Shown here: one piece after another, positions 23,901-38,900 of the stretch
Numbering within the stretch: the first letter of the stretch is position 1
How the letters are laid out: the number at the start of each line of letters is the position of its first letter
NCBI RefSeq assembly: GCF_037038585.1
Contig: NC_092560.1
Location: 63,678,049-63,742,048, forward strand
Length of the DNA: 64,000 nucleotides
Source of the DNA: Patagioenas fasciata
Taxonomy: Eukaryota; Chordata; Aves; Columbiformes; Columbidae
Direction: 5' to 3'
Notes under the pieces: generated by a model
The model's input: only the letters and a program-made list of their open reading frames with translations
What the model was told of the DNA's origin: nothing
Databases searched by the model: none
Program-made: the position numbers and the translations under genes

Positions 23901-26900
23901 AGATAAAAAAATCTGTGAGATGAGATGGGATGGATCCAATGGTACTGAGGGATCCGGGCAATGTCACTGCAAGGGCATTCTACCATCTTTGAGGGTTCAT
24001 GGTGATCGGTGGGAGGTTCTTGATAACTAGAAAAGGCAAACATCATCTTTATAATGGACACAAGGAGGATTTGTGGAACTACAGGATGGTCTACCTAACC
24101 TAAGTCCCTGGGAAGGCTATGGAAGAAATCCCCATGGAAGGCATTTCAAGGCACATGAAGGACAAGAAGGTGATAGGAACAGCCAGCATGGGTTTAGCGA
24201 GGGCTTACTATGCCTTCCAACCAGACTCCTGGACCTGGCTGCCCACAGAGGTGTTGTGGAATCTTCATCCTTGAAGATACTCAAAGTCACCTGGGTAAGT
24301 CCCTGAACAACCCGAATCTAATTGGATCTGAGCAACGTGATCTAAGTGAACATGTTTTCAGCAGGAAACTGGACTAGATGACCTCCAGAAGTCCCTTTCT
24401 ACCTAAATTATTTTACGATCCTGTGTTTCCACATGACTGTCACCTGAAACCAGTGTTTCACATACTGACAAATGCATTCCTATTGTGGGTTACACTAACA
24501 GGCTGCAAACAAAAATGTGAAAACAAACTAACATGATTTATTCATACTGCATGCTTCTCTTTATTTCAGTGGTTTTCAACATGTTCAGATATGTAGACTC
24601 CTAAAAAATTTCCAGGGGTCATGCAGACTGTTTTAGAGTCACAATAATCCCTCTGGTTATGTGTTGTTTTTCTTAGTTACCTTTCAGGGATCCAATAAAA
24701 GTACCTCATTGACATCTGAGGTTCAGGGACTAGCAGCTACAAAAACACTGCTACAGCTAAACCAGCTGGGGATGACAATTGCATATCATAGCATGTGACT
24801 CAGGCTGCAGTAACTTTTGAAATTTGTGTTTACATTGCACTGAAAAACAATAAAAAGAAGACTTTTAAGTATGCCTGGAAACTAGAGTAATGTCACAAAG
24901 GCTACTTGCAGACAGAAATGTTTTTTAAGTGTCAGGGCCCTTTGTATTCCTTATCTCATCAGCTAGCCTGACTCTTCTCTGAATCTCAGGGGCTTCCCTC
25001 TCAAAATTACCCATGTCCAAAAAAGATTTAGCTTAAGTATACCAACATGTGCCAATAAAATCACTGTTATAAAACATTCTGTTCAGTCCGGCTTCTTCAG
25101 CTAAAGGTACTTGAGCCAGTACATGACTGACACTTCACACAGCACAGCTACAGGCTGTTCCCTTTTGCCTGTGATAGCAGCAGTAACAAAGACAGTAAAA
25201 TAGGGGTAATATCACTGAACTGGAAGATATTTTCTAAGATATTTTCAGGTATATTGTGTTAGGGAGGGAAATTTCACCCTCGCCTTCCCTACAGTACAGA
25301 AGAAAGCTACATCTGGGCCTCAGCAGGCCCTCAGCTACAATGCTTAGTAATTTCTGCTGGTCCTTCACAGAGACATCTGAAGTCATTATAGTATCTCTGT
25401 ACAGCTGTGTTAAAACAAACAGCTCACAAAGAATGTAATTTTCAAACATTTACAACTGATGCCTCAAGTTCCTTTCCTGTAGTTCTTTACTTGAAATCTT
25501 CAATCTGTCCTTCCTTTCACTTCACTGGAATGGCTCTTGCCAAGGTCTCTAACAAACTTTTTCCTGAAAAATCTCAAGATCTTTTATTTATCCTCATCCT
25601 TTATGACTCTTCTGTTGTGTTGCTAACAGATTTTTTGACACTTTATTCACATTGGGCTTCTGTGACATGTCATCTCCTGATTCAGCATGTACTTCTTATC
25701 ATCCCCAGTAATCTTTTCAGCAGCATCTGTTTTTTCATGCATCCTTTTACCACTCATGCACTACACCTTACTTTTCTGCCTCAAATTTTAGAAGAAACAG
25801 AACAGCCAGGCTAAGGATAACAAGGTTGAAAAAATTTTACGTGATAAATAATGCAAATGACTCTTTGTCTTCAAGAATAAATTAGGCACCTTTAACTCCA
25901 ACACAAAGGAAATATTTTACATGCAATGTATAAACTAAGAGCAAAAGTCATGTTGCAGGTATTTTTCATAAAAATACAATTTAAAAAGCAAAAAATCAGT
26001 TATCTGATTTAGAATGACCTAATCGGTATGAATCAGGACCAGCTGAACTCTAACCCAGTCATCAGAGTTATCAAAACATTCATCAACCAGAAAAAGTGTT
26101 CCTTCGCATTCTCAGTCTAAAATTATTTAATAACCATCACTGAAGAAAATTAAGTAACTATAGTTTCCTTAGACACCATCTTAAGAAGGAAAATGAAAAT
26201 CTGTAAGTGAATAACCATCCGTTAGATAACACAAAAACAAACGCCTTGTTAAACAAGAGATATATCAAACGGATAGTTTTATAATAAATTTACATGAAAA
26301 TTAACTATAAGAGATGTGAAAACCAGATAGTTGAGAAATAAGTAGTAAAAAGAATTAATACTGTTTAAAAAAGTAAAATATATGGGATGTATGTTTTTTT
26401 TGGTCTAAAGACAGTATGTAATTTTAAGTTTGTATCAGAATATCACCTTTCCTAACTCTATAGTATATCTTATGCTATAGTTAAAGCAGCCCATTTCCCT
26501 AGGTTTATATATTGCCTGTATTAAGAATGCCTGATTTAACAGGGCCACCAGGGATACTCTTCCAGTCCAGTATTATGTGATAATATCAATATCAATTACT
26601 TTTAATTTGCATTATATGCAGGGTAAACATACATGCCCTGTAACATCAGATACAGGATACAATTAGCACAGCTTTCTATATTATCTGTGTGTGCAAACAA
26701 CAGCTAATAAAACCTATGACTGCCACTAGTCTGCAGTTGTTAATATAGACCTCCGTTTCTGAAAATTAGGAACATAACACAATTATAAAGAAAGTTTTTG
26801 CATTTCAGTGTCTTAGTCAATAAAAACAATAACAATTATATTATTATAATAATTATTATTATTATTAAAAATGCTCTTTGCATAGAGTACATATCAAAGT

Positions 26901-29900
26901 CAAGCTTTGGAAGCAAGGATAATGGCAGTTTCAGTGGCATGAGATTTATCAGCTGACAAAACCATCAAGGCAGCATGCTGTTGGCTGCAGCCCAATTCCC
27001 CCACGTACATATCACCGTCTGGTGTGTAAGTTAATAGCAGTCTGGACTTGCATCCTCCCCGCTTCTCAGCCAGCTCTCTTCTTCCCCTGCAGCTACATCT
27101 TTAACAAGGAACTGTAATGAGATCTGCCCACCTGACACAGTAAGCCTTCTGTAATACAGCTATGTTTTAAAACTTTCATGTCTACTACATTGCAGGTGTC
27201 AGGAATGAAACGTAATATATAATCAATGAAGTTACTGAGCCAAAAATATACTGAGGTATCTATCTATCTGATGGACTGAGTGATTGTATTTACTTTGGAG
27301 AACAGATAGCTGCATATCTGAAACAAAACCAGCTGCCTACACATTCAAAGTAAACTTAATCTCTAGCAAAGATGAACTCTCAAACAACTAAAAATCAATA
27401 TTTAGCATATTAATCACAACATTTGTTACAGAATCAGGCTTTCAAACATTCCTTTTTTGATAGCAAGGGTGACACTGTGTAATGCATTGATTTGATGTAC
27501 AACATCAAATGCCACACTTATTAATTAGCAGTATGCCATGTACTTATTTAGTATTTATTCTAGTATTATTGTGAGAGTATTTATTTAATGGTATGAACTG
27601 TGTTTAAGAAAAAAAATCTTTGGTAGAAAGCATTCTAGAAACATATTACATAACACCACACTTGCGCATTCTATTTAAAATGAGTAAGTTACCATCTGCA
27701 GGATTACCAAGATTTTACTACCATAATCTTGTTGAGGCACTTTATTTAACAACAACTGAACACTTATTTCTCTACATGGACTTTGTAGATTTTATTGGTA
27801 AAATTTTTAATACCAACATCAAGTTAATTCAGGCAGGTACTTAGGTAGGAAAATTTCAATTAAAAATTTATGACTTTCAAGAAATCATCCAAAATATGCT
27901 GTCATAACATAAAGTAAATATTTTGAAGGTTTAACCTAAGAGTCAGTCAGAATGAGAGGGCATATTGCTAAATTTATAATCTCAGTCTGTCAATAGGACA
28001 GTAGCTTATTAAAAAGTATAGTGCAATTTCAGATACTGGTTTGTAGAAGATTATAAATTCTCATCAGCTCAGAAAGCTTTAAAATAATTTCCTAGCTCTG
28101 ACAGGTACATTTTTAAAATGGAAATGTCAAATTTCAACAATTTAACCTCCTAGAAACTCTTAATCTTCATAAAAGAGTATGGCATATTCTTGGTTTACAC
28201 ATTCATGGCAGCAGATGAGAGAAAGCAAAGTATACCATTGAAAATGTGTCTTCTATTTTTACCAAACTCCCACTGGCCTTGAGAAATATTACTTGTATTT
28301 TAAATTGTTTCCTTACTTAGCATATGCTGGAGCAACCCAGTATGGATTCTCCTCCGCTTCCTTTGCATGACGTAAAATTGCCTCTCGAGGGTTGCTGTCA
28401 TCTGTCTTATCCAGTGCAATATTCTTGACTATATATGATGATAAGGTACCTCCATGAGTTCCAACACGCCCACCACGACCTGTAGCAAAAAAAAAAAGAA
28501 AAAAAAGAGTATTTTAGAAAGAAGTATTTAAAAATAAACACAGAAATGTCATATTGTAACTGCAACAGTGATCTGATATGAAGAAGTTATTTAATATTAT
28601 AGGAAGAGTCTAATCCAGAGCTGCATTCACATAAGTAGTTTACTGATTATATAACAAAGTAAGGCATTGTGATAATTAATTTATTCCAGGTAACCACTCC
28701 AATCAAAGACCAGTGTTTTACAGTGCCCATACATATGTAGTAGAGTCATCACCCAAAAAATTTTGAATGCAAATCTGAATGAGTGTAGAACTCAAGCATG
28801 ATGGTCCCTTTGGCATACAACAGCCTCAAATTATTATGCCTGGGTTACCTGGCCCTGCTACTGGAGGTTCAGGTTTGTGAGACTTCATGGGGTCCAGCCT
28901 GTCCTTCTCCAGCTGTTTCCTGGTGCTTCGCTGTCGTGGTTCACGGAACATCGGAAGCGCATGGGCTGAAAGGTCACGGTTTGGAGAAGAAATGTTAGAA
29001 ATTCCATTTTAAATTCAATTTTAATTACAAAGACTGGAATAATTCTTTGCAATGGGAAAGGTGGCAGAAACAGCCTCCCAGTTCTTCTGTATCCAATCAG
29101 TGGTCTACTGGGGTGTATTTTAGAAGGCTTCTTTCTGCTCAATTTTTCAAAGATGAAAGCTGCCAGATTTCCAGGGTTCCTTCAGGCAGAAGCCTTTCAT
29201 CTCAAATAACTGTTTGCACAGTTTATGCATATTTAATTTATTCCTCTGTCATTCAGTTCTCAACATTAGCATTGTGACAAACCAGTTGCTCTTTTCTGAA
29301 CTTTTCATGTTTCTACAGCTCTCTAATCTCTAAAAGCACGACAAAATCCCAGATTCATTTTTGGATCTGAAACGTAAGACAGGCAGAATCCCCTTAATGA
29401 TCCAAAACCATAATGTTTCTGCATATGAAGTCACAACCATGTTATTTTTTAAATTATTAATCAAGGTTGGAAGAATACCCATAACTGAGATAATCTGGCC
29501 AAATCATCAAGATTTTAAAACCTCTGTTTCCTCATAAACCTGCTATAGTATCTTCAATCACTGTAACAGTTTTGGTCTGCTCAGACAAGAGACACATTTG
29601 TTTTCAACAGAGAAACACCATTTTAAGGGACATTGTTTTCTGGTGGTGAGGTTTAGCTCTCACATTCAAGTGTACTGATTGCTGCAGTTTCCCAAAATGT
29701 GGGAAATTGTGTTGGGGTCAAAAAGACACAACAAAGATAAAAAACAACCAGACAAATCTTGAATTTATGGGCACCTGTTCTATATTGAATAAAAAAAAAA
29801 AAATAGAAGGCAGAACGCAGGGACCTATCAGTTTGATTTTTCAGCTTGTTTCTGGAAACAATTTACTAGGCTGACTGAAGTCACAGCCAGGTGACAGAGC

Positions 29901-32900
29901 AGTATATCTTCGGAAATAAATGTTTAGGTTTTATTTTTGCAGATTTCATCAAGTATGAAAGGCAACAAGAAATGCCTGGGACAATTTGCTGGCAAGGACT
30001 AAGCTTGATCGGTCTGCATAGAGCATCTGAGGTGACTATTACACAGATCTAAGCTTTCGTCATTTGTGGAGTCAAGGTTGCCTAAGGGAAAGCAAAACTT
30101 TGTATTCCCATGTTTTAGAAGTAACATCTAATCCTTCAAACCAACATTCCTGCATTTTAAATATCCATTACAGGCAATTCTAAGATCAAAGAGCAGCCAG
30201 AAGTCTGAAGGAAAAAAAAAAAAAAAAAGGGAGGAAAAAAAAGAGAAGGAGAAGGAAAAAGGGCTTGGTTCACTTTACAAAAGGACTTCTCAGACCTTCA
30301 GTTCTTTCCAGCTCTACCTGTAAGTTTCAAAGACAGACATCTAAGCTCTGAGAAGTTCCTGAAGTTTGCAGCAAATTTTAAAATTTGCAAAGCTAATCCT
30401 TACAACGCTTTTCTGCATTGCTTTATACGCAAGTATCTTAACCAGGATAAATAGGCAGACGAAATATTTTGCAGGTAGCTGGGAGAAGTCTCCCAATCAC
30501 TAGGCTTGTTCTTATGGGGCACTTCAACGTACCAGATGTCTTCTGGAAATACAGCAGAGAGAAAACAGTCTTGGAGCCTCCTGCAGTCCATGGAAGAGAA
30601 ACTTCCTAACACAGCTGGTTAGCGAGCCTAATAGGGAAGGAGCCCCACTGGATCTGTTGTTTGTAAACAGAGAAGGACTTACGGGCAACATGTCAGTGGA
30701 GGTCACCTTGGGTATAGTGATCATGAAATGACTGAGTTTTCATTCATTGGAGAAGTCAGAAGGGTGGTCAGCAGAACTGCTGCTTTGGACTTCTGAAGGA
30801 CAGACTTTGATCTGTTGAGAAGGCTGTTTGGCAGAGTCTTGTGGGAGACAGTACTGAAGGACAAAGGAGTCCAAGAGGGCTGGTCTCTCTTCAAGAAGGT
30901 AATCTTAGAGGCACAAGGAGTGGGCTGTCCCTGTGTGCTGGAAGGGGAGCTGGCCGGCCTGGATAGGCTGAATAGAGACCTGCGGCTGGAATTTAGGAAT
31001 AAAAAGAGAATCCATAACCTTTGGAAGGAGTGGCAGGCTACTCAAGAGGAATACAAAAATTCTGTGAGGTTATGCAGATGAGAAAATTAGAAGGGCCAAA
31101 GCCCAACTAGAGCTGAGCCTGGCTACTGCTGTGAAAGGCAACAAGAAATGTTTCTATAAATACATTAGCAACAAGAGGAGAGATAAGGAGACTCTCCATC
31201 CCCTGATGGATGCAGGGGGAAACATAGTGACAGAAGATGAGGGAAAGGCTGAGGTACTAAATGCCTTTTTTGCCTCAGTCTTTAATAGTCAGAACAGTTG
31301 TGCTCCAGGTATCTAACCCCCTGAGTGAGAAGACGGGAATGGGGAGCAGAATGAAGCAAAAAAAATCCAAAGGGGAATTGTCAGTGACCTGCTACACCAC
31401 TTGGACACCCACAGGTCTGTGAAGTCAGATGGGATACATCCAAGGGTGCTGAGGAAGCTTGTAGAGGTGATCATTAAACCACTTTTCATTATCTATCAGC
31501 AATCTTAGCTAACTGGGGACGTCCCAGTTGACTGGAAGTTGGCTAACATGATACCCATCTACAGGAAGGGCTGGAAGGAGGATCCGAGGAACTACAGACC
31601 TGTCAGTCTGACCTTGCTGCTGGGGAAGGTCATGGAGCAGATCATCCTGAGTGACATCAGACAACACATACAAGAAAACCATGCAATCGAGCCCAGTCAG
31701 CATGGGTTTATGAAAGGCAGCTCCTGTTTGACCAACCTGATCTCCTCCTGTGACAAGGTGACCCACCTAGTAGATGAGGGAAAGGCTGTGGATGTTGTGT
31801 ACTTAGACTTCAGTAAAGCCTTTGACATTGTTTCCCACTGCTGGAGAAGCTGTCAGCTCATGGCCTGGATGGCCGTGCTCTTCACTGGATAGCCTGGTCC
31901 AAAGAGTTGTGGTGAATGAAGTCAAATCCAGTTAGATGCCAGTCACAAGTGGTATTCACCAGGCCTCAGTAATAGGGCCAATTCTGTTTAATCTCTTTAT
32001 CAACGATCTGGATGCGAGGATCAAGTCCACCCTCAGTAAGTTTGCAGATGACACAAAATTGGGTAGAAGTGTTGATCTGCTGGAGGGTAGGAAGGGTCTA
32101 CAGAGGGATGTGAACCCACTGGATCATTTGGTTGAGGCCAATTGTATAAGGTTCAATAAAGGCAAGAGCCGGGTCCTGCACTTGGGTCACAACAACCCCA
32201 GGCAGCGCTACAGGCTTGGGGAAGAGTGGCTGGAAAGCTGCCTGGTGGAAAAGAATCTGGGGGTGTTGTCCAACATCAAGATGAATATGAGCCAGCAGTG
32301 TGCCCAGGTAGCCAAAAATGGCCAACAGCATCCTGGCTTGTATCAGGAACAGTGTGACCAGTAGGACTAGTAAAGTGATTGTGCCACTGTACTTGGGGCT
32401 GGTGAGGCTGCACCTTGAATACTGTGCTCAGTTTTGGGCCACTCATCATAAGAAGAACATTAAAGTACTAGAGAGAGTGCAGAGGAAGGTGAGGCTGGTG
32501 AGGGGCCTGCAGCACAAGTCTGATGAGGAGAGGCTGAGGGAACTGGGGCTGTTCAGCCTAGAGAAAAGGAGGCTGAGGGGAGACCTGATTGCTGTATACA
32601 ACTACCTGAAAGGAGGTTGTAGCACGGAGGGTATTGGTCTTTTCTCCCAAGCAGCAAGTGACAGGACAAGAGGAAATGGCCTCAAGTTGCACCAGGGGAG
32701 GTTCAAACTGGATATTAAGAAAAAATTCTTCACGGAAAGGGTTGTGAAGCACTGGAACAGGTTGTGTAGGGAAGTGGGGGTGTCACCATCCCTTAAAGTG
32801 TTTAAAAGGTGTTTAGATGAGGTTCTTATGGACATGGTTTAGTGCTAGAATTAGCTTATGGTTGGACTCAATGACCCTGAGGGTCTCTTCCAACCAAAAT

Positions 32901-35900
32901 GATTCTATGATTCTATGATCCTTATTTTGTTTCAAAACTATGTGGAAGAAACAGTTGAACAGCTAAAACTCAGCTACAAAATCCTGAAACTTTGCATAAT
33001 TGGGACCTAAATCTTTGAATGGCAGTTATAAATGCCTTTGAATACTCAAGTCCCATTGGATTTTAGGCAGAAAGTTTTTTAAAAATCACAAACACTCTTT
33101 ACAGTATAAACGTGAATGACAATGCACACCAAGTATTTAGATAATAGACCACATGGTGATATAGTCAAGGCTGTAATAAAGATGGATTGAGAAGAACACC
33201 CAAATGAGATAAATAACCTTGATCTTTGCCAGCTGCTATCCCACCCATTGCTACCCAAAAACTGGAGCTGGACATCTGCATCAGTGACATAAGTAGGAGA
33301 CAGCTGTAGCTGGAAAGTATCTGAGATGGGAATCCAGAACAAAAGTGCCTTGATATGGCCCTAGTTACCAAGACTGCCCAGACTTTCTCATTCTGCCAAA
33401 AAACGACTTTGTTTTACAGAAATACCTTTAGCTATTTCTAAGACCAGGATCACTGGAAAACAAAGTTGAATCCGAACACCATGGAACTGGAAGAGGATGA
33501 AGTGAAGCAGGGCAGCACAACTGTGTGACTGTTCTCATTTTTAAAGAAATACTACACGGGGCAATGCTAATGGAGAGGGCCAAAATCTTTCAGTCTATCC
33601 CCTCATCCTCTTGTAAAATTTACCCTTGGGAAAAGGCAGATCACTGAACATTTTATAGTAAAAGTGATAATTTCTTATGCATCAATGAGCCTTAATATGA
33701 ACATAAGTTCTTACACAAGTATAACCCTCAGGCTAGATAGATATTTAAGCTATTTAAAACCCTATGTAACTCTGGGCAAGTTCTAAATTTTGAAAAATCA
33801 CTTGGAATGTGTTCAAGAACTATCTCTACTATCTCTGATTCTGCCACTGTTACTGTTTATGTTTCCAAGTGGCAAAACACTTCCTAAACCCACCTACACT
33901 CACCAATTTAGTTTTGGAAAACCAAAGATTTAGGCGAGCTCCAAAATTTTGGAATTTTGGAGGGTTATTTTTGTTTTGTTTTGGTTTTGAGGCAGTAGTC
34001 CTTCCAGGCTTTCAGGTGCATCAATCTAGAAACCAATAATTATCAACGACTTTACAGAGCATACAGAATATATACCTTTCTGGTTGTACAAGGCTACAAG
34101 AAGTTTGTATAAAGCACTAACATCTTATATCAACGATCGATACTTATGAAAGACTGCAACTTTCTGGATGGGAAAATATAAAGGTAAATGATCTGCAAAT
34201 AATTTTAAACCTGTGAAAGAGCTAAGGATGCTGCTATAAAAATAAGTTTAAATTCCTTACGCGTTATAATGTAATCCTGTGTCAGAGTCTCTGCTTGTCT
34301 CTCTTTTCGTTTGGTTTTGACCACACATAATTTTGCTCCCCTAGGAGGAAACATAGAGCAGTTCAGTTAGTCTGTTTATATGTAACAGAAACCAACAAAA
34401 TTATATAGCACTTTAAATATTCATGAGTGTGCGTATCTTCACCTGTCCATGCACATGTGAAGGAGCGTAGAGAGATTAGTGTTTCTGTTATAGAACAGTT
34501 TATATGACATGCAGAAATAAGCATGGAAGATTCATTTCACACTTCATTTGTCCACAGTAATTGCAGCGTGCACATGGAAGATGCTCCTCTCCAGCCACGG
34601 GCAATGACTCACTCCTAGTACTCTTCCTAAGCAGCAGAGGCAACAGTTATCTAACCAGAGGTGTCTGTAACACCACGGCAGGAAAGGCTGCATAAGCCTG
34701 GCTGCAGCAAGACTGGTTTAAACTGGTGGTACTTTCTTGTTTATGCTAAGTACCATGAAACACACTGGGCACAAAACTGAGCTAGGGCTCTTGTGGTGTG
34801 TGCCTAGGAGGCTCAGGCTGCCTGCTGGAGAGGGGTCCAAACAATGATGACCAACTGTCTCGTTCTCCAAATTGACAAAGACCAGAAAAATAAAACTTAT
34901 TTCTGATAATCTTGTAAAACAGAGTTTATCTTCACATCCAAGTGTCCAGGTTACAGTCAGAATACAGATGCTGTGAACTATAACACAGTATGTTTTTGGA
35001 TGCCAGTGACACTAAGATGAGCACATATAGGGGAAGAACATCTTATTTGTACCACTCAGTACAGAAGAAGTGTACATTTCACCTCTGCTGACAGGAAGGA
35101 AGCATGCCCCAGTTCTCCAGTCAGTCCAGACGGTAAAAGCAAATTAATTGCAAAAGAAGTATTTATAGACTAGTTAAGTCCTCTTCATGCCAGGCTGACA
35201 AGTCACCTTCTGATGAATCAGAAACACCTTTCCATCAGATATATAGGCAAAACCCACACGTCACAGGTGGGGGTGGGGGAGAAGACTAACTGAAAGATGG
35301 GAATGTGCTGCTTTGATTTGCCCCCTATCAATTTGGATCTTCCAGTATTACTTCACAGACACTGAAGTTTAAGTTAAAGCTTCCAAACAAGATTTTTACT
35401 TCAGAGGAGAAAAAAAAAAAAAAAAAACCAACAAAAAAACCCTAAATACAATAAACATCCTTTCAATAACACCCCATCAGCAACCTCCAATAGGTCAGAT
35501 GAAAGGCTGGTTATTCTTATTGCAGACTGCATGCAACTGAAAAATGAAAGTATTTGTAAATTCAGATAGAACAGCTAGCATACTGCACCACAAAAAGCCC
35601 AGAGGAAAACATGCAGCTTTTCAGAAATAAACTGGGGGTTTGGTTGATTGTTTTTTTCTTTCTACTGTTACTAAATAAGTAAAACTCTGCAAAACAAATG
35701 TTACTAAACCAGTTTTTCTCATTTCTTAGTATAAGCATAGAGTCACAGAAACTGGCTGAATTTGAGAAAAAAATAATGTTATTAATCATTAAGCATGATT
35801 ACGTACCTCTGGCTTTTGACAGGATCATAGTACACTTTGGCCAAACCATTTCCTGTACCAACCATGATCTGGTTCAGCTTGGGATGCCAAAGGCAACGCA

Positions 35901-38900
35901 CAACACTCTGAAATAGAGCAACATGTCGATAGTTAGTTGTTCATTCATCTAGATCTTAGAATTAATATTCATATTGACATATAGTGGATCAAAGTCGCAC
36001 TGTAGCAGGAATAAGCCTAAACACATGAATGAATTTGTGAATATGTGAATGAATATATGAATGAATACCAGTTCCTCTGCAGAGCAGAATAGAATGTAAA
36101 AGCAGTGACAACACATGGATGTAGGCAGAGAAGGAAGCACAAATCGGTGGCAATGTGACAACCAGCCATTTCCACAGGCTGCCTGCTCCAGGGTATTTGT
36201 GGACCTAATGTAAATGTAAAGCTAAAGCAGGATTTGAAGGAGAACAAGGAAGTGCTTCAGATATAGCAACACAGGCCTTCATGACTTTTGCATTTTTATT
36301 TTTAATTCTTAATTCTTCCACTCTGTTCTTTATCTGTTCTTCTTCTCACACAGTGATGACCTTTCACTAACTGACTGCAGAAACAGAAGAGTAGCTGATT
36401 TTCACTCTTGCTTTCCTCCCCCACAACACCCAGAAGAACTTGCTATTTGAAGCCAATGTCTCACAGTTTTGTCACCCTTCTGGTCAGCAGAGAAACTCAT
36501 TTTTAGACATTAGGAGTATTGTTCTTTTACAGACAAAGTGTGGTTCTCCATGTGACTTTGGATTTCCACGTGATTACTGTGTTCAGTCTGATTCAGCAGG
36601 TCAGTACAGAAACTCTGTAAGACACGAGCTGCTGACTTGACAGAGGCAAAGAAGTGGGCACAATCTGCCACAAAGGACAACACAACACAAAACCTGTACC
36701 TGCATCTGACTTACCAGGAGGAAAAAAAGTATGTCTTTTTGAGAGATTATAACCCTTTAAAGAGTTTCAGAGAGACTTAAGACAGGTCTGAAGAGTATTT
36801 GTGTTACCTGTGTAATAAATGTATCCAGAGCTGGAAGGATGCATCATCCTGTTTGTATTTAACTGAAAAATGCTCATTTTTCTAGCCCATTTTCCCCCCA
36901 AGCTTACCACTTCACCTTACTCAAAAATCAGGAATAGGCTCTTCTCAAAGTGAATTAATAATTTAAAATATTCAACCAGTATTATACATCTATCTTTAAA
37001 TTACCTATGTATATACTTCTTTTTTTACATAATACAGCACATGAAATTCAGGAAATGAGAACCACTAATGTATGAACAAGAGCAATACAGCAAAGCTAAA
37101 ATAATTAGGGGTGTAATATAGCTCTGTAACTTTGGAAGTGAGAACCACCTAATCTGGAAGAGAATAGTATACATCAACTGTAGTAACTCCTGAATCACTT
37201 CCCATTTCTTGTTCCATGCTATTTCTGGTTTGGTCCAGATCCCATTTTTTTTGAATGCTAGGAGGCACACAGCATAAAAAATATTGAAACATTTCTGAAG
37301 CCCATTCAGCCATCATGAATCAGAACTTCATTTCACTACACCATGATGGATGACTCTCTTCTGAGCTGTTTTTCTGCTTTATGTTCTTGCTTAAGAAGAA
37401 AAATTGAGTGAGATGAGTTTGCATGAATCAACTGACCATTCCTTAAAATGTTTCTCTGTAAAACATTCTCATTCTACACAGATATACACAGAACACTACA
37501 CCTTCCCATTTACTTACAGGTACAAATAAAACTGGCTTGCTTAATATGAGACAACTAAAGCACAACAATCTTTTTACAGGTAATTCCGAACTACGATGTA
37601 GAATTCTGGTAATACATTATATGCATGATCCCTGCCACAAGCAACAAAAATGACCAGTACAGGGTTGTGTTAAGTTGTGCAAGTTAAATAAGAGATTCTT
37701 AGATACCGTTAAGTAATGCTCAAAATGCTACGGTAACTCTAAAACACACAAAGCTATAACAAGTATTAGAAGGTCAAAGGTGGGTGGCCCTTTCTTTTAT
37801 TAATATTTATTGCATGTGTTTAGCCAGCCTTTTAAAACTTTGTAGTTAATGTGGTTCTCCACTTTCTACTGTCAAGTAAATGTATTTTATAGCATGGTAC
37901 TGGCTACCAGCCAACAAAAACACAGCCTGAGACAGTGTGGCTCAGCACTGACGGGGATTGCTAAATTTCTAACTTGTAAAACATGGACAGCACACTTAAA
38001 ACCACCATGGCACGTGCTCCAGAGCGGGCAAAAGACACTGCCATTAAATGCAGCCCTATAAATCTTCTGAAACCACGGAACATCCACAGAATATACTTTG
38101 TTAAAAACTAAACAAATACAAGCTCTGAACATAAAAGTAATTTTATTAATCCACTGGCATATAAACCTACTTTATAACAAATAATAAACACTACTTATGC
38201 AGATTTTTGGATAATTTTAGAAATAAGCAATGCTTTAAAAAGACCAAAATACTGAATTCCTTACCTAATTCCTAATAATTTTTCCCAATCATAAAATCCT
38301 AAAGAAGTAAAAATTCTAAACAACTATACAATAAAGAGATCATTGTAGACTAGGTCTTAACATTGGGAGTGAGGGGGAAAAGGGAATCTTTTTAATATAA
38401 AAATAATTGATTCTTAAAGAGCAATGAATCTAACTTTTGTACCGTTTACACTTAGAATAACGCAGGTAACCATTTTTATCACTGGAAATGCTAACCACCA
38501 AATTCCAGCTCAAAGAAAGTCCTACCTCCTAGCTCTCCAGAAAAGTGTGTTAATAGCACCAAAAAAAGTGTTTCCTGGCTTGCCCTACGTATGCACATAG
38601 GTAGATATCCATCTACTGATACTGAATTACAGAACTGTTGTGGTTGGAAGAGAGCTCTGAAGATGATCTAATTCAACCCCCTGCTCCAAGCATGGTCAAC
38701 TACTACAGGTAGCTCAGGTCACTGTCCAGTTTGATTTTGAATATTTCCAAGGATGAAGATTCTACAGCTACTCTGGGTAACCTGTTTCAGTGTATGACCA
38801 ATCCCACCATAAATAATATTTTTAAAATAGGCAAAAAACAAACAAAAACCAACCAACCAAACAAACAAAAACCACCCCCCCCCCCAAACCAACCAACAAC

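Larger units (their letters stand above)
20921..28316 (-). other. WDR70: WDR70 last intron (7.4 kb)
   Basis: Bounded by GTAAGG (next to exon 7) and TGTTTTCTAG (before the terminal exon). It contains the deleted CR1 at 23335-24425, A-rich runs at 22376-22389 and 22835-22859, and an AT trinucleotide-like tract at 26821-26870. The rest is unremarkable AT-rich intron with no embedded gene. Confidence 0.85.
28966..34260 (-). other. WDR70: WDR70 intron (5.3 kb) containing a long CR1
   Basis: Bounded by donor GTAAGG and acceptor GACCTTTCAG. Nearly half is the CR1 at 30440-32918. An A/G-rich tract (30212-30264) lies about 180 bp left of the element. The remaining sequence is AT-rich without recognised genes. 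Confidence 0.85.
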
